Shown one piece after another: positions 45,057 to 54,124 of a DNA stretch of 64,000 nt (position 1 is its first letter; each line of letters opens with the position of its first letter). Position numbers and translations under genes: made by a program. The stretch covers positions 1-64,000 of the forward strand of contig CAXUHG010000003.1 in assembly GCA_964250805.1 (NCBI GenBank), read 5' to 3'. This stretch comes from JBBQVS01 sp964250805. GTDB lineage: Bacteria; Chloroflexota; Ktedonobacteria; Ktedonobacterales; Ktedonobacteraceae. The notes under the pieces are model-generated. The model searched no databases. It was given only the letters and a program-made list of their open reading frames with translations, and was not told where the DNA came from.

Positions 45057-45386
45057 TTATAAAGGTATGCGATACTGCTCGATATGGTCGAGCAGGTATT
45101 CGATCATCGCAATAGGAATCTGCTTGAAGGCTCTATGGCTTTGTGAAGTTGCCTCATTATAGACTCTGTTAAGTTCATCAGGTGAAACTCTTCTCACCGC
45201 ATCGACCAGCGATCCAAGATGATGTTGTGTAAGTGTTGAGTCTCCATATGCTCCGAGATAGTCAATTGGTCATCCAGACCTGCTACAGATAGGTTTCTGG
45301 ATGTTTCACGACGCCTCCTGACACTTCACCAGCACCTCGTGGGACGCTCTGCGTGATCGAGTCCAGCGGCTGAAAAAATGCAGCAT
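45057..45386 (-). pseudogene. Truncated, frameshifted paralogue of the gene at 46954-47667
   Basis: Seen on the minus strand: VPRGAGEVSGGVVKHPETYL and QVWMTN, then a one-base shift near 45270, then DYLGAYGDSTLTQHHLGSLV and IPIAMIEYLLDHIEQYRIPL ending at a TAA (45057-45059). This aligns phrase by phrase with PRGMGQVAGGLVKHPETHLW, YLGAYRSLADAQRDLEE and MMAYLVDHLHLYQIQL of the intact 237-aa protein. The 5' half is missing; homology stops at the large hairpin at 45390. Confidence 0.7.
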
Positions 45387-45389
45387 AGT

Positions 45390-45443
45390 CATGTACTATA
45401 AACGCCAGAGTACAATTGTGTACTCTGGCGTTTATAGTACATG
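45390..45443. repeat. Perfect hairpin with 25-bp arms
   Basis: CATGTACTATAAACGCC... (45390-45414) and its exact reverse complement (45419-45443) are separated by four bases (ATTG). The arms contain CGCCAGAGTACA. The hairpin sits exactly where the adjacent pseudogene is cut off. It could be a bidirectional terminator (TTT after GGCG) or a palindromic mobile element. From 45444 to 45814 no gene was recognised. Confidence 0.75.
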
Positions 45444-45814
45444 TAGTTTGGGTTCATCGAGAAGAAAATTGGTGCTTCTACAAGAGTCAGTTTCGGCCCT
45501 TCAAAACAAAGAGTCTCTAGTGAGAGAAACTTGTCTATAGAGGATTCGTATGAAAACAAGTCTAGACCTGTCGTCTTCATTTGAAAGCTCAAGAAATGCC
45601 TAGTGCAAGTGTCTTTGTCGCTGGTCTAGTACTGAAAATGACTTCTTCAGGATGAATGTGTGAGAGGCAAGAAAGAATCCTCTTCTCAAAGATGAAGGGT
45701 ATGTTTTTCGTAGGAGCAAGCAATAAAGCGTGTGCAACGTGTGAGTGAACCTGACATGTGGAGCCAACATAAACATTCGCACTTCCCAAAGTTCTTCTTT
45801 GTTAGAAAGAAAAT

Positions 45815-46354
45815 TTATGTATGCATAAGCACCTGCCCATCTTCATACTGAGCAGTACTCCAATCTAACATGTCATCAAGCGAATGACGAAATGCCTCTA
45901 GTTCCTCTTCACGCACAGCCTCACTTGGCATGATCGTTCCTCGCCATGCGAGAAGGAGGATTACTCGGTCAGAAGAGCTATTCGCTGCAATATATCTCGT
46001 CACCGTCCCAGGAAAGAGATGCTGCTTCTTTTTCCTGATCGTTTCCAATTTTTGCAGCAAAGCATCATATTGACCTACACGTATCTGTACCGAGATGAGA
46101 GAAATGAACTGCGTGTTGTCGCCCAGAGATATGTGCCAAAGTGGAGTAACTTTTCTCGGGCGACCAGCGGGTTCACGCTTGAACCTGGCAATCTCTTCTA
46201 CCGAAATCGCGATCACATCTGCGAATCGGACGCTTGGCAGGCGTCCCTCTTCGATATAGTCATACACCGTTCTTGTCGCAAGGCCAAGCATCTCCGCAGC
46301 TTCTTTCACAGAGACGTAGCCGGGAATACTCGAAGAATTTCTGCTGTCATCCAT
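45815..46354 (-). CDS. Excisionase/MerR-type HTH protein with C-terminal sensor-like domain
   Basis: Seen: residues about 13-60 are an HTH_17 unit (YVSVKEAAEMLGLATRTVYDYIEEGRLPSVRF, written in two parts: SVKEAAEMLGLATRTVYDYI then EEGRLPSVRF). A basic hinge GRPRK follows. The last 110 residues look like a ferredoxin-like alpha-beta domain (FISLISVQIRVGQYDALLQK). Probably a DNA-binding regulator. It is of the same HTH class as the modules in TniQ. Isolated, leftward. Confidence 0.65.
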   Translation of the reverse strand: MDDSRNSSSIPGYVSVKEAAEMLGLATRTVYDYIEEGRLPSVRFADVIAISVEEIARFKREPAGRPRKVTPLWHISLGDNTQFISLISVQIRVGQYDALLQKLETIRKKKQHLFPGTVTRYIAANSSSDRVILLLAWRGTIMPSEAVREEELEAFRHSLDDMLDWSTAQYEDGQVLMHT

Positions 46355-46575
46355 GAAACTAGTGTATTGGAATGCCCTATTCTCGAATAGGAACTTGTTT
46401 CGCGCTATTTTATAAAGGTGCGATTACGAGTATACTAGTTTTCAGAGGTTGCCCCCAATCCGAACAGAAGGAAGATAAACAGCTACTACAGCACATGGCT
46501 CTCATACAAAGCAATCGACATGCTTTGATAGTGGTAAAGATGTTCTCGTCCTTCCGTATTGGTGGATGACGTACA

Positions 46576-46598
46576 CGTTCCCCACTTTCATGTGGAAC
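46576..46598. promoter_or_regulatory. Possible operator upstream of the Xre gene
   Basis: GTTCCCCAC and GTGGAAC are arranged as an imperfect inverted repeat about 85 bp before the Xre-like gene, followed by a related GGGAAACGT. It could be an autoregulatory site. Pattern only. No gene was seen in 46355-46683. Confidence 0.25.
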
Positions 46599-46683
46599 AG
46601 GTACACATGGGAAACGTAGCTGACTAGTGTTGCTGGCACGGGAAACCTGTTACACTCTCAGATAGTACAGATGAAGGCAGTAA

Positions 46684-46914
46684 TTGATGGTAGTACGTTT
46701 ACGAGTGAAAGAAGTAGCGAAAGAGAAGGGTATCAGTATGGGCAAACTCCAGCGGGACGCAGACATTGCCTATAATACCATCAAGCGGATGTTCCGTGAC
46801 CCATACTACATCACGACAACAGAGACACTTGGAAAACTCGCACGAGCCTTGGGAGTTCCACCAGGAGAACTTCTCGAAGAGGTCCCGGATACTCCTAACA
46901 AACCATCTCTGTAA
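46684..46914 (+). CDS. Xre/Cro-type HTH regulator, 76 aa
   Basis: Seen: almost the whole protein is one HTH domain: VKEVAKEKGISMGKLQRDA, then YNTIKRMFRDP and LGKLARALGVPPGELLEEVP, the usual five-helix Cro/C1 pattern. Such small proteins act as transcriptional repressors or antitoxins. A gene of unknown function follows 39 bp later in the same direction, suggesting a two-gene unit. Confidence 0.8.
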   Translation: MMVVRLRVKEVAKEKGISMGKLQRDADIAYNTIKRMFRDPYYITTTETLGKLARALGVPPGELLEEVPDTPNKPSL

Positions 46915-46953
46915 CTGCCTCGTATTTTTGGGATTGTGAGGTTCTCCAGTAGG

Positions 46954-47667
46954 ATGAAAAAGCAAAGAAAACGGAAGAAGATTCGATTTAAGGCAACAAC
47001 ATTTCGTCGCTCATCACAACCACCTATCGAGGACATAAAGCCAGAAGACCTTGTTCTTCACATACGTCGTGCCGAGAAGGAAGTAATTCCTCTCATCAAA
47101 GAAATGAACATGAGTGCTGCCGCAGCACAATTTCTTCTCGCTCAATACACCTATGTCTTTGCGACTGGCTCCAACCAATTTTTGGAAGAGGAAGCAATGC
47201 TCATTGCGAACGGCGTTTTAGCTCTCTGGAAAAGTGGTTTGTACGTTCCTGGACCAAGTTATCCCTTTACGCTTGAAGAAACGCTCCAAGAGATCGAAGG
47301 GGGTCTCAAAGCAAAGAAGGATTATGCAGACTCGTTTCAAGCATTTCTTCCTGCCAAGGGAGATCAACCACGAGGGATGGGTCAAGTGGCAGGGGGTCTT
47401 GTCAAACATCCAGAGACGCATCTCTGGCAAATCTGGATGATCATTGATGGACCATGTACGTATCTTGGTGCATATCGCAGCCTCGCAGATGCACAACGGG
47501 ACCTTGAAGAAATCATTCAGGCCGCCCGCAGAGGAGGTATAGGCGCAGAAACTCAAGCTCTTTATAAGAAAGTGCAATCGCACGGAGATGGGCAACCACA
47601 ACAGATATCGTTCGATATGATGGCCTATCTTGTCGATCATCTTCATCTTTATCAAATTCAACTTTAG
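46954..47667 (+). CDS. Hypothetical 237-aa protein with a decayed paralogue nearby
   Basis: Not recognised. Basic N-terminus (MKKQRKRKK), a helical middle (AAAQFLLAQYTYVFATGSNQ), and a C-terminal half with the conserved phrases GGLVKHPETHLWQIWM and TYLGAYRSLADAQ that recur in the pseudogene at 45057-45386. The start at 46954 is chosen over an upstream GTG at 46936 because it begins a typical basic leader; the ribosome site is weak for both. Co-directional with the Xre gene. Family expansion in accessory DNA suggests a mobile or defence-related role, which is inference. Confidence 0.65.
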   Translation: MKKQRKRKKIRFKATTFRRSSQPPIEDIKPEDLVLHIRRAEKEVIPLIKEMNMSAAAAQFLLAQYTYVFATGSNQFLEEEAMLIANGVLALWKSGLYVPGPSYPFTLEETLQEIEGGLKAKKDYADSFQAFLPAKGDQPRGMGQVAGGLVKHPETHLWQIWMIIDGPCTYLGAYRSLADAQRDLEEIIQAARRGGIGAETQALYKKVQSHGDGQPQQISFDMMAYLVDHLHLYQIQL

Positions 47668-47885
47668 CAGTAGAACTGCTATGACAAATTATCATACACA
47701 TGTCATTTAGGCGTAATCCAGTCTCGCCATTTTCCTACTTTAGTGACTAGGGACGTAATGCTCACGTTCTATACACCATATACACTGGAAACGAAATGTC
47801 TGGGACAGGAGGGCAATTTGTTGTAAATGCTGATTGGTCCACAAACTCGCCTTTTAAAAAGTGTTACTTGTTAGTGCGACGACAA

Positions 47886-50672
47886 CTACAACGTACTGTC
47901 ATACCTACGTTCCTTGACCAATAAGATACCTTCCCATGCGGAGAGCCTCTCCTCTATCTGCAATTCTAGTATTGCTAGCATAATGTAGGTTTCAAGGTAG
48001 CCCTTGAATAATTCCTCTAACTTATCCTTACTCGCAAGAGAATTACTATACGCTAGTCGTCCCTGCCGGCCTTGAGCAGTCTTTTGCTCTTCTATAAGAG
48101 AATGTGTATAACGAGCAAGCAATTGAGTTAGATAGCGAACATACCAACGACGAAGTTGTTCGTCAATGACGCTTGTAATACTCTTTGAGCGGTATTTGTC
48201 CACATGATCGATATGAATACTAAGAATATCTCCAATTTCACTCTCAGTGATGGTTTCAAGCCATGTATCAAGATCAAACACTCTTGTAACACTTCGCAAA
48301 CTAAAGGCACGGCCCGATGGAAAGTCATTCGCTTCGTCAAAGTTAAAGGATTGAACGTTAGCACGATCCAGCTTATTTTCAAGATTAAGAGCAATATCTA
48401 TAGATTCATCACGACCCAAAGCACGAACACGATCAAAGGCATGTGCTTGTTCACGATCTCGGTTCAGGATGTCTTGTATCATACTACGCAACTTCTTGTA
48501 TTCGGGTACAGCACCACGTAGCCATATAAAGCTCTTACCTTCGTCGTTCCAGTATCCTATATCACGCTGAGCATTCGTAGTATCTTTTAGCTTTGTCTGT
48601 ATTTTTTGTTGCTCGTCTGCATTCGGTAATCGGTAAAGCCATGCTCCAGTATCGCGATACGTAAGCCAGCGGCAAAATGCAACTGCATCCTCTGGTTGGA
48701 CGCCGAGAATAGGGAGATGACCATGCTTTGGTAGAAACACATCCGACTTCCATTGATCAGGTATATGAGAATATCCGTGAACATAGTCATCGTCTATGAA
48801 CAGTTGATATTCGGCACATGTCACTAGTGAAGTATCAGCATAAATATCATCCTGCAAATACACCATTTGTTGCAGTCTTCTCTGTAGCAAGGCTTCAGAG
48901 ATGATACGACGCCGTTCCAGGTTAGAGTCTTCAATACCTTTTTCGAGAAGCTGATTCATTTGTACTACCACCGCATCAGAGGCTTCGAGTTTCTCTTCAT
49001 TGCACTCAAGGGCCAACTTTAAGGTGATATCTGAAGGATTGTCGTTATTGAGGCAAGCTTTAATAATCTCCGTCGCATCAGCTTGAGCACAGTAGAGTCG
49101 GATCGTCTCATGCCACCAACTGTTACTTACCTGATTGATAAGTTCGTGTCCCTGCCCTTTCTCTTTAATATAAAGTGCAGCTAAGTACTCTTGAAACGTT
49201 TTATGTGCAAAGCCGTAAATGCCAGGATTTTGCTCAAGGAAAAGGCCGCTCGTGTCTTCCACCATTTTGAAGAATTCTTCTGGTTGTATTGTTGTACTCA
49301 TCCGCGACAAGGAAGGTTTTATCACCTTACTTGCTTTTTCTAGCTTTATTTCAAGTATTCCAAGCTGCATAAGATGATACGCTAAAGGCTGAAGAACTGC
49401 TTGTTTTTGCGCTGGTCTTAGCTCTTGAGGAATACCGATAGCTTCTCTACGACCACCGAGAAAGACATCGCAGATTTCTCGATACAGTTCCACACGTTTG
49501 CCTGGGAGGACGCCACGAGTGCGATGTACCGTAGCAATCATTGTCAATAACAGTGGATTGACTGCCAGTTCAAGCAGAGCTGAGGCTTGATAGAGCTTGT
49601 GTAGTAAATCTTCTGCACCCTCATGTGCTCGCATACGCATGCCAGCATCATCTTTCCCCCAACTCTTCAACTCGTTAGCAAGATACCATTTACGAACAAA
49701 TCGGTTCATCTGCTGCGGTGTAAAGGGACGAACTTCTAGAATAGTAACACCATCAAGCGGATTATCACGATACCCATATGGACGAGAGGTTAAGATAAAG
49801 CGATTGTTGAAAAACGCAAGCATTTGTCGTTGCACCCACTCCACAATTTGCTTACGTGTCTCTGGATCAGGTACCTCGTCCAGACCATCTAACAGGATGA
49901 GACCTTTACCCTTTTTTAAATAACGTTCTAGCCATCGGGCTGGAACTACCCATTGCCACTTCTTCTGTACATGCTTTTGTACAAGTTCGGTGAGTGAGCA
50001 ATCAGGGTTATCCTTAATCGTTGAGGCATGATCTCGTAGATAGAGGAAGAGCGGAAGCTTTAGACGTGCATGAATGCGACGAGACCTTCGCGGTTGGGCT
50101 AAGGTCAACGCTATATGCTTGAGAAGTGTTGTCTTGCCACTACCAGGTGGACCAATAACCACAAATTGCTGTCCAGCGAAAGCAGAAGAGGTGAGATAAT
50201 CCCAAATATCATGTTCGCCTTCGCGCAATGTCTCAGGAATTTTCAGAGGACTCGCGGATGCCTTGTGAACTGGAGTTGTATGGATATCAGGTTGAACAAA
50301 GACATGTTCGAGTTCCAAATCATAGGCGTTGCGTGTACTTAGACCTTTCACATCAAACACCTGATGCTCATAGATGAGATGTTGAAAGTAGTGTCTCCGA
50401 TAACGAGAAAACACACCTTGTATAGTGAAGTTCACCCATCCAGCAATTTGATCGACGAATGGACTCTCTAACTTCTGCCAGACCTTGCCGATGATACCAA
50501 CTACTATAATCCCTAGTTCGTAAAGAAGTCCTAGACCAAAAGCAGTCCAAGGATGCTGGGTGATAGTATGTGCGAAAGTCAGACTAGCAGCGGAAGGTAC
50601 TCCAATAGCTGCTAGAAAAAGGAGTATTGCAGGAATACGATTTGAATTTCCTTGTGGTGCTGAGTTACTCAT
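47886..50672 (-). CDS. NACHT-domain STAND NTPase with membrane anchor and FGE-sulfatase-like tail
   Basis: Seen: two hydrophobic segments near the N-terminus (AILLFLAAIGVPSAASLTFA and a second about 25 residues later). Then a NACHT ATPase with Walker A VVIGPPGSGKTTLLKHIAL, Walker B GLILLDGLDEVPD and sensor RFILTSRPYGY. A helical region follows (GIYGFAHKTFQEYLAALYIK is the usual NACHT end). Near residue 670 a formylglycine-generating-enzyme/SUMF-like segment appears (VTCAEYQLFIDDD, LPILGVQPEDAVAFCRWL), then a helical tail. Bacterial NACHT proteins include phage-sensing NLR-like proteins. Start moved to ATG 50672. It lies next to a type I restriction locus. Confidence 0.8.
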   Translation of the reverse strand: MSNSAPQGNSNRIPAILLFLAAIGVPSAASLTFAHTITQHPWTAFGLGLLYELGIIVVGIIGKVWQKLESPFVDQIAGWVNFTIQGVFSRYRRHYFQHLIYEHQVFDVKGLSTRNAYDLELEHVFVQPDIHTTPVHKASASPLKIPETLREGEHDIWDYLTSSAFAGQQFVVIGPPGSGKTTLLKHIALTLAQPRRSRRIHARLKLPLFLYLRDHASTIKDNPDCSLTELVQKHVQKKWQWVVPARWLERYLKKGKGLILLDGLDEVPDPETRKQIVEWVQRQMLAFFNNRFILTSRPYGYRDNPLDGVTILEVRPFTPQQMNRFVRKWYLANELKSWGKDDAGMRMRAHEGAEDLLHKLYQASALLELAVNPLLLTMIATVHRTRGVLPGKRVELYREICDVFLGGRREAIGIPQELRPAQKQAVLQPLAYHLMQLGILEIKLEKASKVIKPSLSRMSTTIQPEEFFKMVEDTSGLFLEQNPGIYGFAHKTFQEYLAALYIKEKGQGHELINQVSNSWWHETIRLYCAQADATEIIKACLNNDNPSDITLKLALECNEEKLEASDAVVVQMNQLLEKGIEDSNLERRRIISEALLQRRLQQMVYLQDDIYADTSLVTCAEYQLFIDDDYVHGYSHIPDQWKSDVFLPKHGHLPILGVQPEDAVAFCRWLTYRDTGAWLYRLPNADEQQKIQTKLKDTTNAQRDIGYWNDEGKSFIWLRGAVPEYKKLRSMIQDILNRDREQAHAFDRVRALGRDESIDIALNLENKLDRANVQSFNFDEANDFPSGRAFSLRSVTRVFDLDTWLETITESEIGDILSIHIDHVDKYRSKSITSVIDEQLRRWYVRYLTQLLARYTHSLIEEQKTAQGRQGRLAYSNSLASKDKLEELFKGYLETYIMLAILELQIEERLSAWEGILLVKERRYDSTL

Positions 50673-50864
50673 AACCCTTTTCCATTGCCAAAGTGTGCCA
50701 TCTATGTTTGACACCGATTGAAATATGGTGACGGTGTACTGACTGTTTGTATACAAGCATACGTTGTTATTCTTTGTTTGACCTCTACAATCGGTAGTAA
50801 GAGGTCAAGAATGAACAGGTTACACTTCATCCTATGCTTATTATAACTATCTGTCGGACCCATT

Positions 50865-51221
50865 CTACCATGCTTTGTCAGCGTAGGCTTGTAGTTGTTT
50901 TTCCCGCTCCTGCCAATCGGGGAGATAGGCATCCATGAAGAGGTTGAAGAGCTTCCCGTGTTTGGGGGACAAGAGATGTACAAGCTCGTGGACGATGACA
51001 AACTCTCCAAGAGCTTTAGGAAGTGTGAGCAACATTGGCTCCAAGGACAGCCAACCAGAGGGGGTGATGGTTCCCCACTTTTTCGGCATTATTTGAAAGC
51101 GCACATGAGGCTCTTTGACGCCCATGTTTGTAGCCCATTGGCGAATAGCCCAGCGCATTTCTTCGTCGTCATACCAGTATTCTGGTCGCTTCTGAGAAAT
51201 AGATGCGGATATGTTAGACAT
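50865..51221 (-). CDS. Small zinc metallopeptidase (YgjP/WLM, M48-like)
   Basis: Seen: FVIVHELVHLLSPKHGKLF, an HExxH-type zinc motif (HELVH) with a third His six residues on (HxxxxxxxxH spacing as in YgjP/DUF45 proteins). At 118 aa it is shorter than the usual 230, lacking the N-terminal region. Starts 5 bp after the hsdR stop, so it is the last gene of the type I restriction operon, an association seen in other bacteria. Its role there is unknown. Confidence 0.75.
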   Translation of the reverse strand: MSNISASISQKRPEYWYDDEEMRWAIRQWATNMGVKEPHVRFQIMPKKWGTITPSGWLSLEPMLLTLPKALGEFVIVHELVHLLSPKHGKLFNLFMDAYLPDWQEREKQLQAYADKAW

Positions 51222-51226
51222 TCAAT

Positions 51227-54124
51227 TTAAATTCGCTCTAGCTTTAGGATGTTAGAAGTCAGGTCTACGGCATTGCTTATGGCCTTATCCTCCGATTGTA
51301 CCACACTGTACAAATTATACAGCAGCACACCCAGCTCAGCGCGTAGTTCACGCTCCTGTTGCTCGTTCCATTGATAATCTGGATAGCGTCTGATTGTTTG
51401 ATCGATAGTAAGTACCTGCTGTGGTGTGATAGTTGCAAGTGATGGCTTGAGCACGGTGTAAACAGCGAAAGCATTGGCATCAAGTCCGAGTTTCTGACGT
51501 GCTTCATGAGCACTGACATACTCCTCCGCTCCCTTGAGAGACTCCTCAAGGGCTTTCTTGGTTTCAATACGCCGCTCTTCGTATTGTTGTACAACCGCTT
51601 CAGCACGATCACCAATGGGCTTGAGGTACGGCTCGTAGGGAGTCTGCTGCTCAATAACGCGCAAGAGCTTACGCAAATTGAGAAGTTTGAGCGTATCGGG
51701 AAGGTCACTTTGTTTGAGCCGAGCAAGTTCCTGGGGACCAAGCTCGTGAATAGCACCTGGAAGTTCGAGGAGGCTACTAGTCGTAGATGCTTGAAGAAGT
51801 TCCTTTGTTTTCCTAGTCAATTCGTTGTCTATTGATGCGGACTCAATACTATTTTGAATTTGCACATAAAGCAAAGCAAGGGCTTTATAATCTTCCTGAT
51901 ATTGACCCAGGAAGGGAGAGGGGGAAAGTACGTTGTACAGATTTTGCAGACGATGGAAAAAAGCCTTGAACTCATCACGTCGTTGCTTGTCCTCCGCAAA
52001 ATAAATGAGAGCCTGTTCTAACGTTTCAGCTCCTTGTCCAAGCGCGTAAGAGAGGTATTTAGGAGCGTCTTTTTTCATCCACGTCTCAAAGAGTTGTTCG
52101 AGCGTGTCGATATTCTCGATAACGCCCTTTACGACATCGGAGTCAAAGGCAAGGGCACGTTCTAGCTTCTCAAAGATACCAACGAAATCAAGGATGAAAC
52201 CATATGGCTTGACTAAGCCTTCGTCATCTTCGTAGGGACGATTGACACGAGCAATGGCTTGCAGCAGGACGTGATCTCGCATGGGTTTGTCCAGATACAT
52301 ACCGTAGAGGATTGGCGCGTCATAGCCTGTGAGTAATTTCTCGGTAACGATGACTATCTTTGGTAGTTTGTCTTTACGAATAAAATCGCGCCGAATCTCC
52401 CTCTCTCTACGAGGTTCAAGCGCAAACGCCTTGAGATCTCCTTCATCATCATTTGATGACGAATAAACAGCTTCAACCCAACCGTCTGGTAAAAGTGGCC
52501 TCAATGCCTTGAGATATTTAACGCAAGCCTCACGGTCAACAGCTACGAGAAAAGCCTTGAAACCCATTGGCTCGATGGTGCTTGTAAAGTGTTCAGCAAC
52601 AAAGTGGGCTATTCTATCAATGCGCTGATCTGCTTTCATGATCTCTTTCAGCACGATAGCACGATCAAGAATTGCGTTAAGTTCTTTAACGTCGCTCACA
52701 CCCTCCGCTTCAGTTAGCTCTAAAAACTGCTTCTCTAATGTTTCGCGATCCACGCGTAAATGAGAAGGTGCAAGAGAATAGTTTAATTGAACAGTAGTCT
52801 TATCTTCGATTGACTCTGCTATAGAGTACCTATCGAGATAGCCACGCTGATCCTGGACGCCAAAGACCTTGAAGGTACCCTTTCCTTGTGAGATGCGGTC
52901 AATTGGTGTGCCAGTAAAACCGATATACGTAGCTTGGGGAAGGGCCGTCATGAGATCATTGCCAAGAGAGCTTCCAGTGCTGCGATGGGCCTCGTCTATC
53001 AAGACGACAACGTTTTTACGCTCGTTGTTCGTGACTTCGATGTTGCCGAATTTATGAATCATGGAGACGACGAGGCCACGATAGTCGGAATTAAGAGTAT
53101 CCTCTAGTTCTTTCTTGCTCTCAATCGGTTTGTAATTTGATATCCCATACGCGTCAATATTTTTGAGTAATTGTTGCTCTAGCTCATTACGGTCAACGAT
53201 CATGAGAATGAGCGGTTTTTCATCCTGTGCTGTGCGTAAGAGGAGTGAAGCAATGGTGATCATAGTAAGAGTCTTACCGCTCCCTTGTGTATGCCAGATT
53301 AACCCTCGATGCCCCTGATCCTCCACAACACGCTTGAGAACCTTCTCAACGGCTCCAACCTGATGCTGGCGCAAAATAACCTTCGTGAGTACATCATCCT
53401 TCGTGAGAAAGATGATGTAGTCGTGTAAGACGCGCAGGAAGCGTTCTCGATCAAAAAAGTGTTTGACCTTACGCTCGAAGTTTCCTGACTCCTCTTCTTT
53501 CCAGTTAAAGAGGTTCTTACGATTGGCACTCCATGTTGCACCGTAGTAGAAGTCCATGAGATGAGTGACCTCAAAGACCTGGGGAATGGTGACGAGATCA
53601 GGAGTTTGCCGATGATAGCGACGAATCTGCTCGACACCTTCAGCAATCGCATCCTTTGCGGACGGTTCCTTGGTCTCTGTAAGAGAAACAGGAAGACCAT
53701 TGACGAGGAAGACTACATCTGCACGATTAGTAAAGAAACCATTCGCGTTTTTCTGTCGCCACTCATCTGTGACTTGGAAAATGTTATTTTCGATATGCTC
53801 ATAGTCAATGAGTGTGACGTTCAACTCACGTCTTACCTCAGAGACATAGACGGACATTCGTCCATGAAACCATGCTAGAGCATCTCTGTTGCCTTCGATA
53901 GTAGTTCTCAGTTGGCTCAGACGTTGCAACACTTCCCCCACTCGTTGAGCATTAAGCACTCCAGGATTGAGCCTAAGCAGTTGTGCCTCTAGCGTATCAC
54001 GTAAAAAGCGTCCGCCAACACCTCGGCGTTGCTGGAGTGCCTCCCTCGGATTGAGATACAGCCAACCGACTTGTTGAGCGTATTCTATCAGCGGCAACTG
54101 AACATTCTGTCGTTCATCGCTCAC
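51227..54124 (-). CDS. hsdR: Type I restriction endonuclease subunit R
   Basis: Seen: N-terminal PD-(D/E)xK-like nuclease region (RADVVFLVNGLPVSLTETK, with ExK), then SF2 helicase motifs: Walker A LIWHTQGSGKTLTM, DEAH box VVLIDEAHRS, FTGTPI, and ALARVNR-type motif VI (QAIARVNRPYEDDEGLVK). The C-terminal 250 residues are helical, for binding the methylase core. 965 aa is a full-length size. GTG start overlapping the hsdS stop (GTGA). Translocates and cuts unmodified DNA when assembled with HsdM and HsdS. Confidence 0.93.
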   Translation of the reverse strand: MSDERQNVQLPLIEYAQQVGWLYLNPREALQQRRGVGGRFLRDTLEAQLLRLNPGVLNAQRVGEVLQRLSQLRTTIEGNRDALAWFHGRMSVYVSEVRRELNVTLIDYEHIENNIFQVTDEWRQKNANGFFTNRADVVFLVNGLPVSLTETKEPSAKDAIAEGVEQIRRYHRQTPDLVTIPQVFEVTHLMDFYYGATWSANRKNLFNWKEEESGNFERKVKHFFDRERFLRVLHDYIIFLTKDDVLTKVILRQHQVGAVEKVLKRVVEDQGHRGLIWHTQGSGKTLTMITIASLLLRTAQDEKPLILMIVDRNELEQQLLKNIDAYGISNYKPIESKKELEDTLNSDYRGLVVSMIHKFGNIEVTNNERKNVVVLIDEAHRSTGSSLGNDLMTALPQATYIGFTGTPIDRISQGKGTFKVFGVQDQRGYLDRYSIAESIEDKTTVQLNYSLAPSHLRVDRETLEKQFLELTEAEGVSDVKELNAILDRAIVLKEIMKADQRIDRIAHFVAEHFTSTIEPMGFKAFLVAVDREACVKYLKALRPLLPDGWVEAVYSSSNDDEGDLKAFALEPRREREIRRDFIRKDKLPKIVIVTEKLLTGYDAPILYGMYLDKPMRDHVLLQAIARVNRPYEDDEGLVKPYGFILDFVGIFEKLERALAFDSDVVKGVIENIDTLEQLFETWMKKDAPKYLSYALGQGAETLEQALIYFAEDKQRRDEFKAFFHRLQNLYNVLSPSPFLGQYQEDYKALALLYVQIQNSIESASIDNELTRKTKELLQASTTSSLLELPGAIHELGPQELARLKQSDLPDTLKLLNLRKLLRVIEQQTPYEPYLKPIGDRAEAVVQQYEERRIETKKALEESLKGAEEYVSAHEARQKLGLDANAFAVYTVLKPSLATITPQQVLTIDQTIRRYPDYQWNEQQERELRAELGVLLYNLYSVVQSEDKAISNAVDLTSNILKLERI

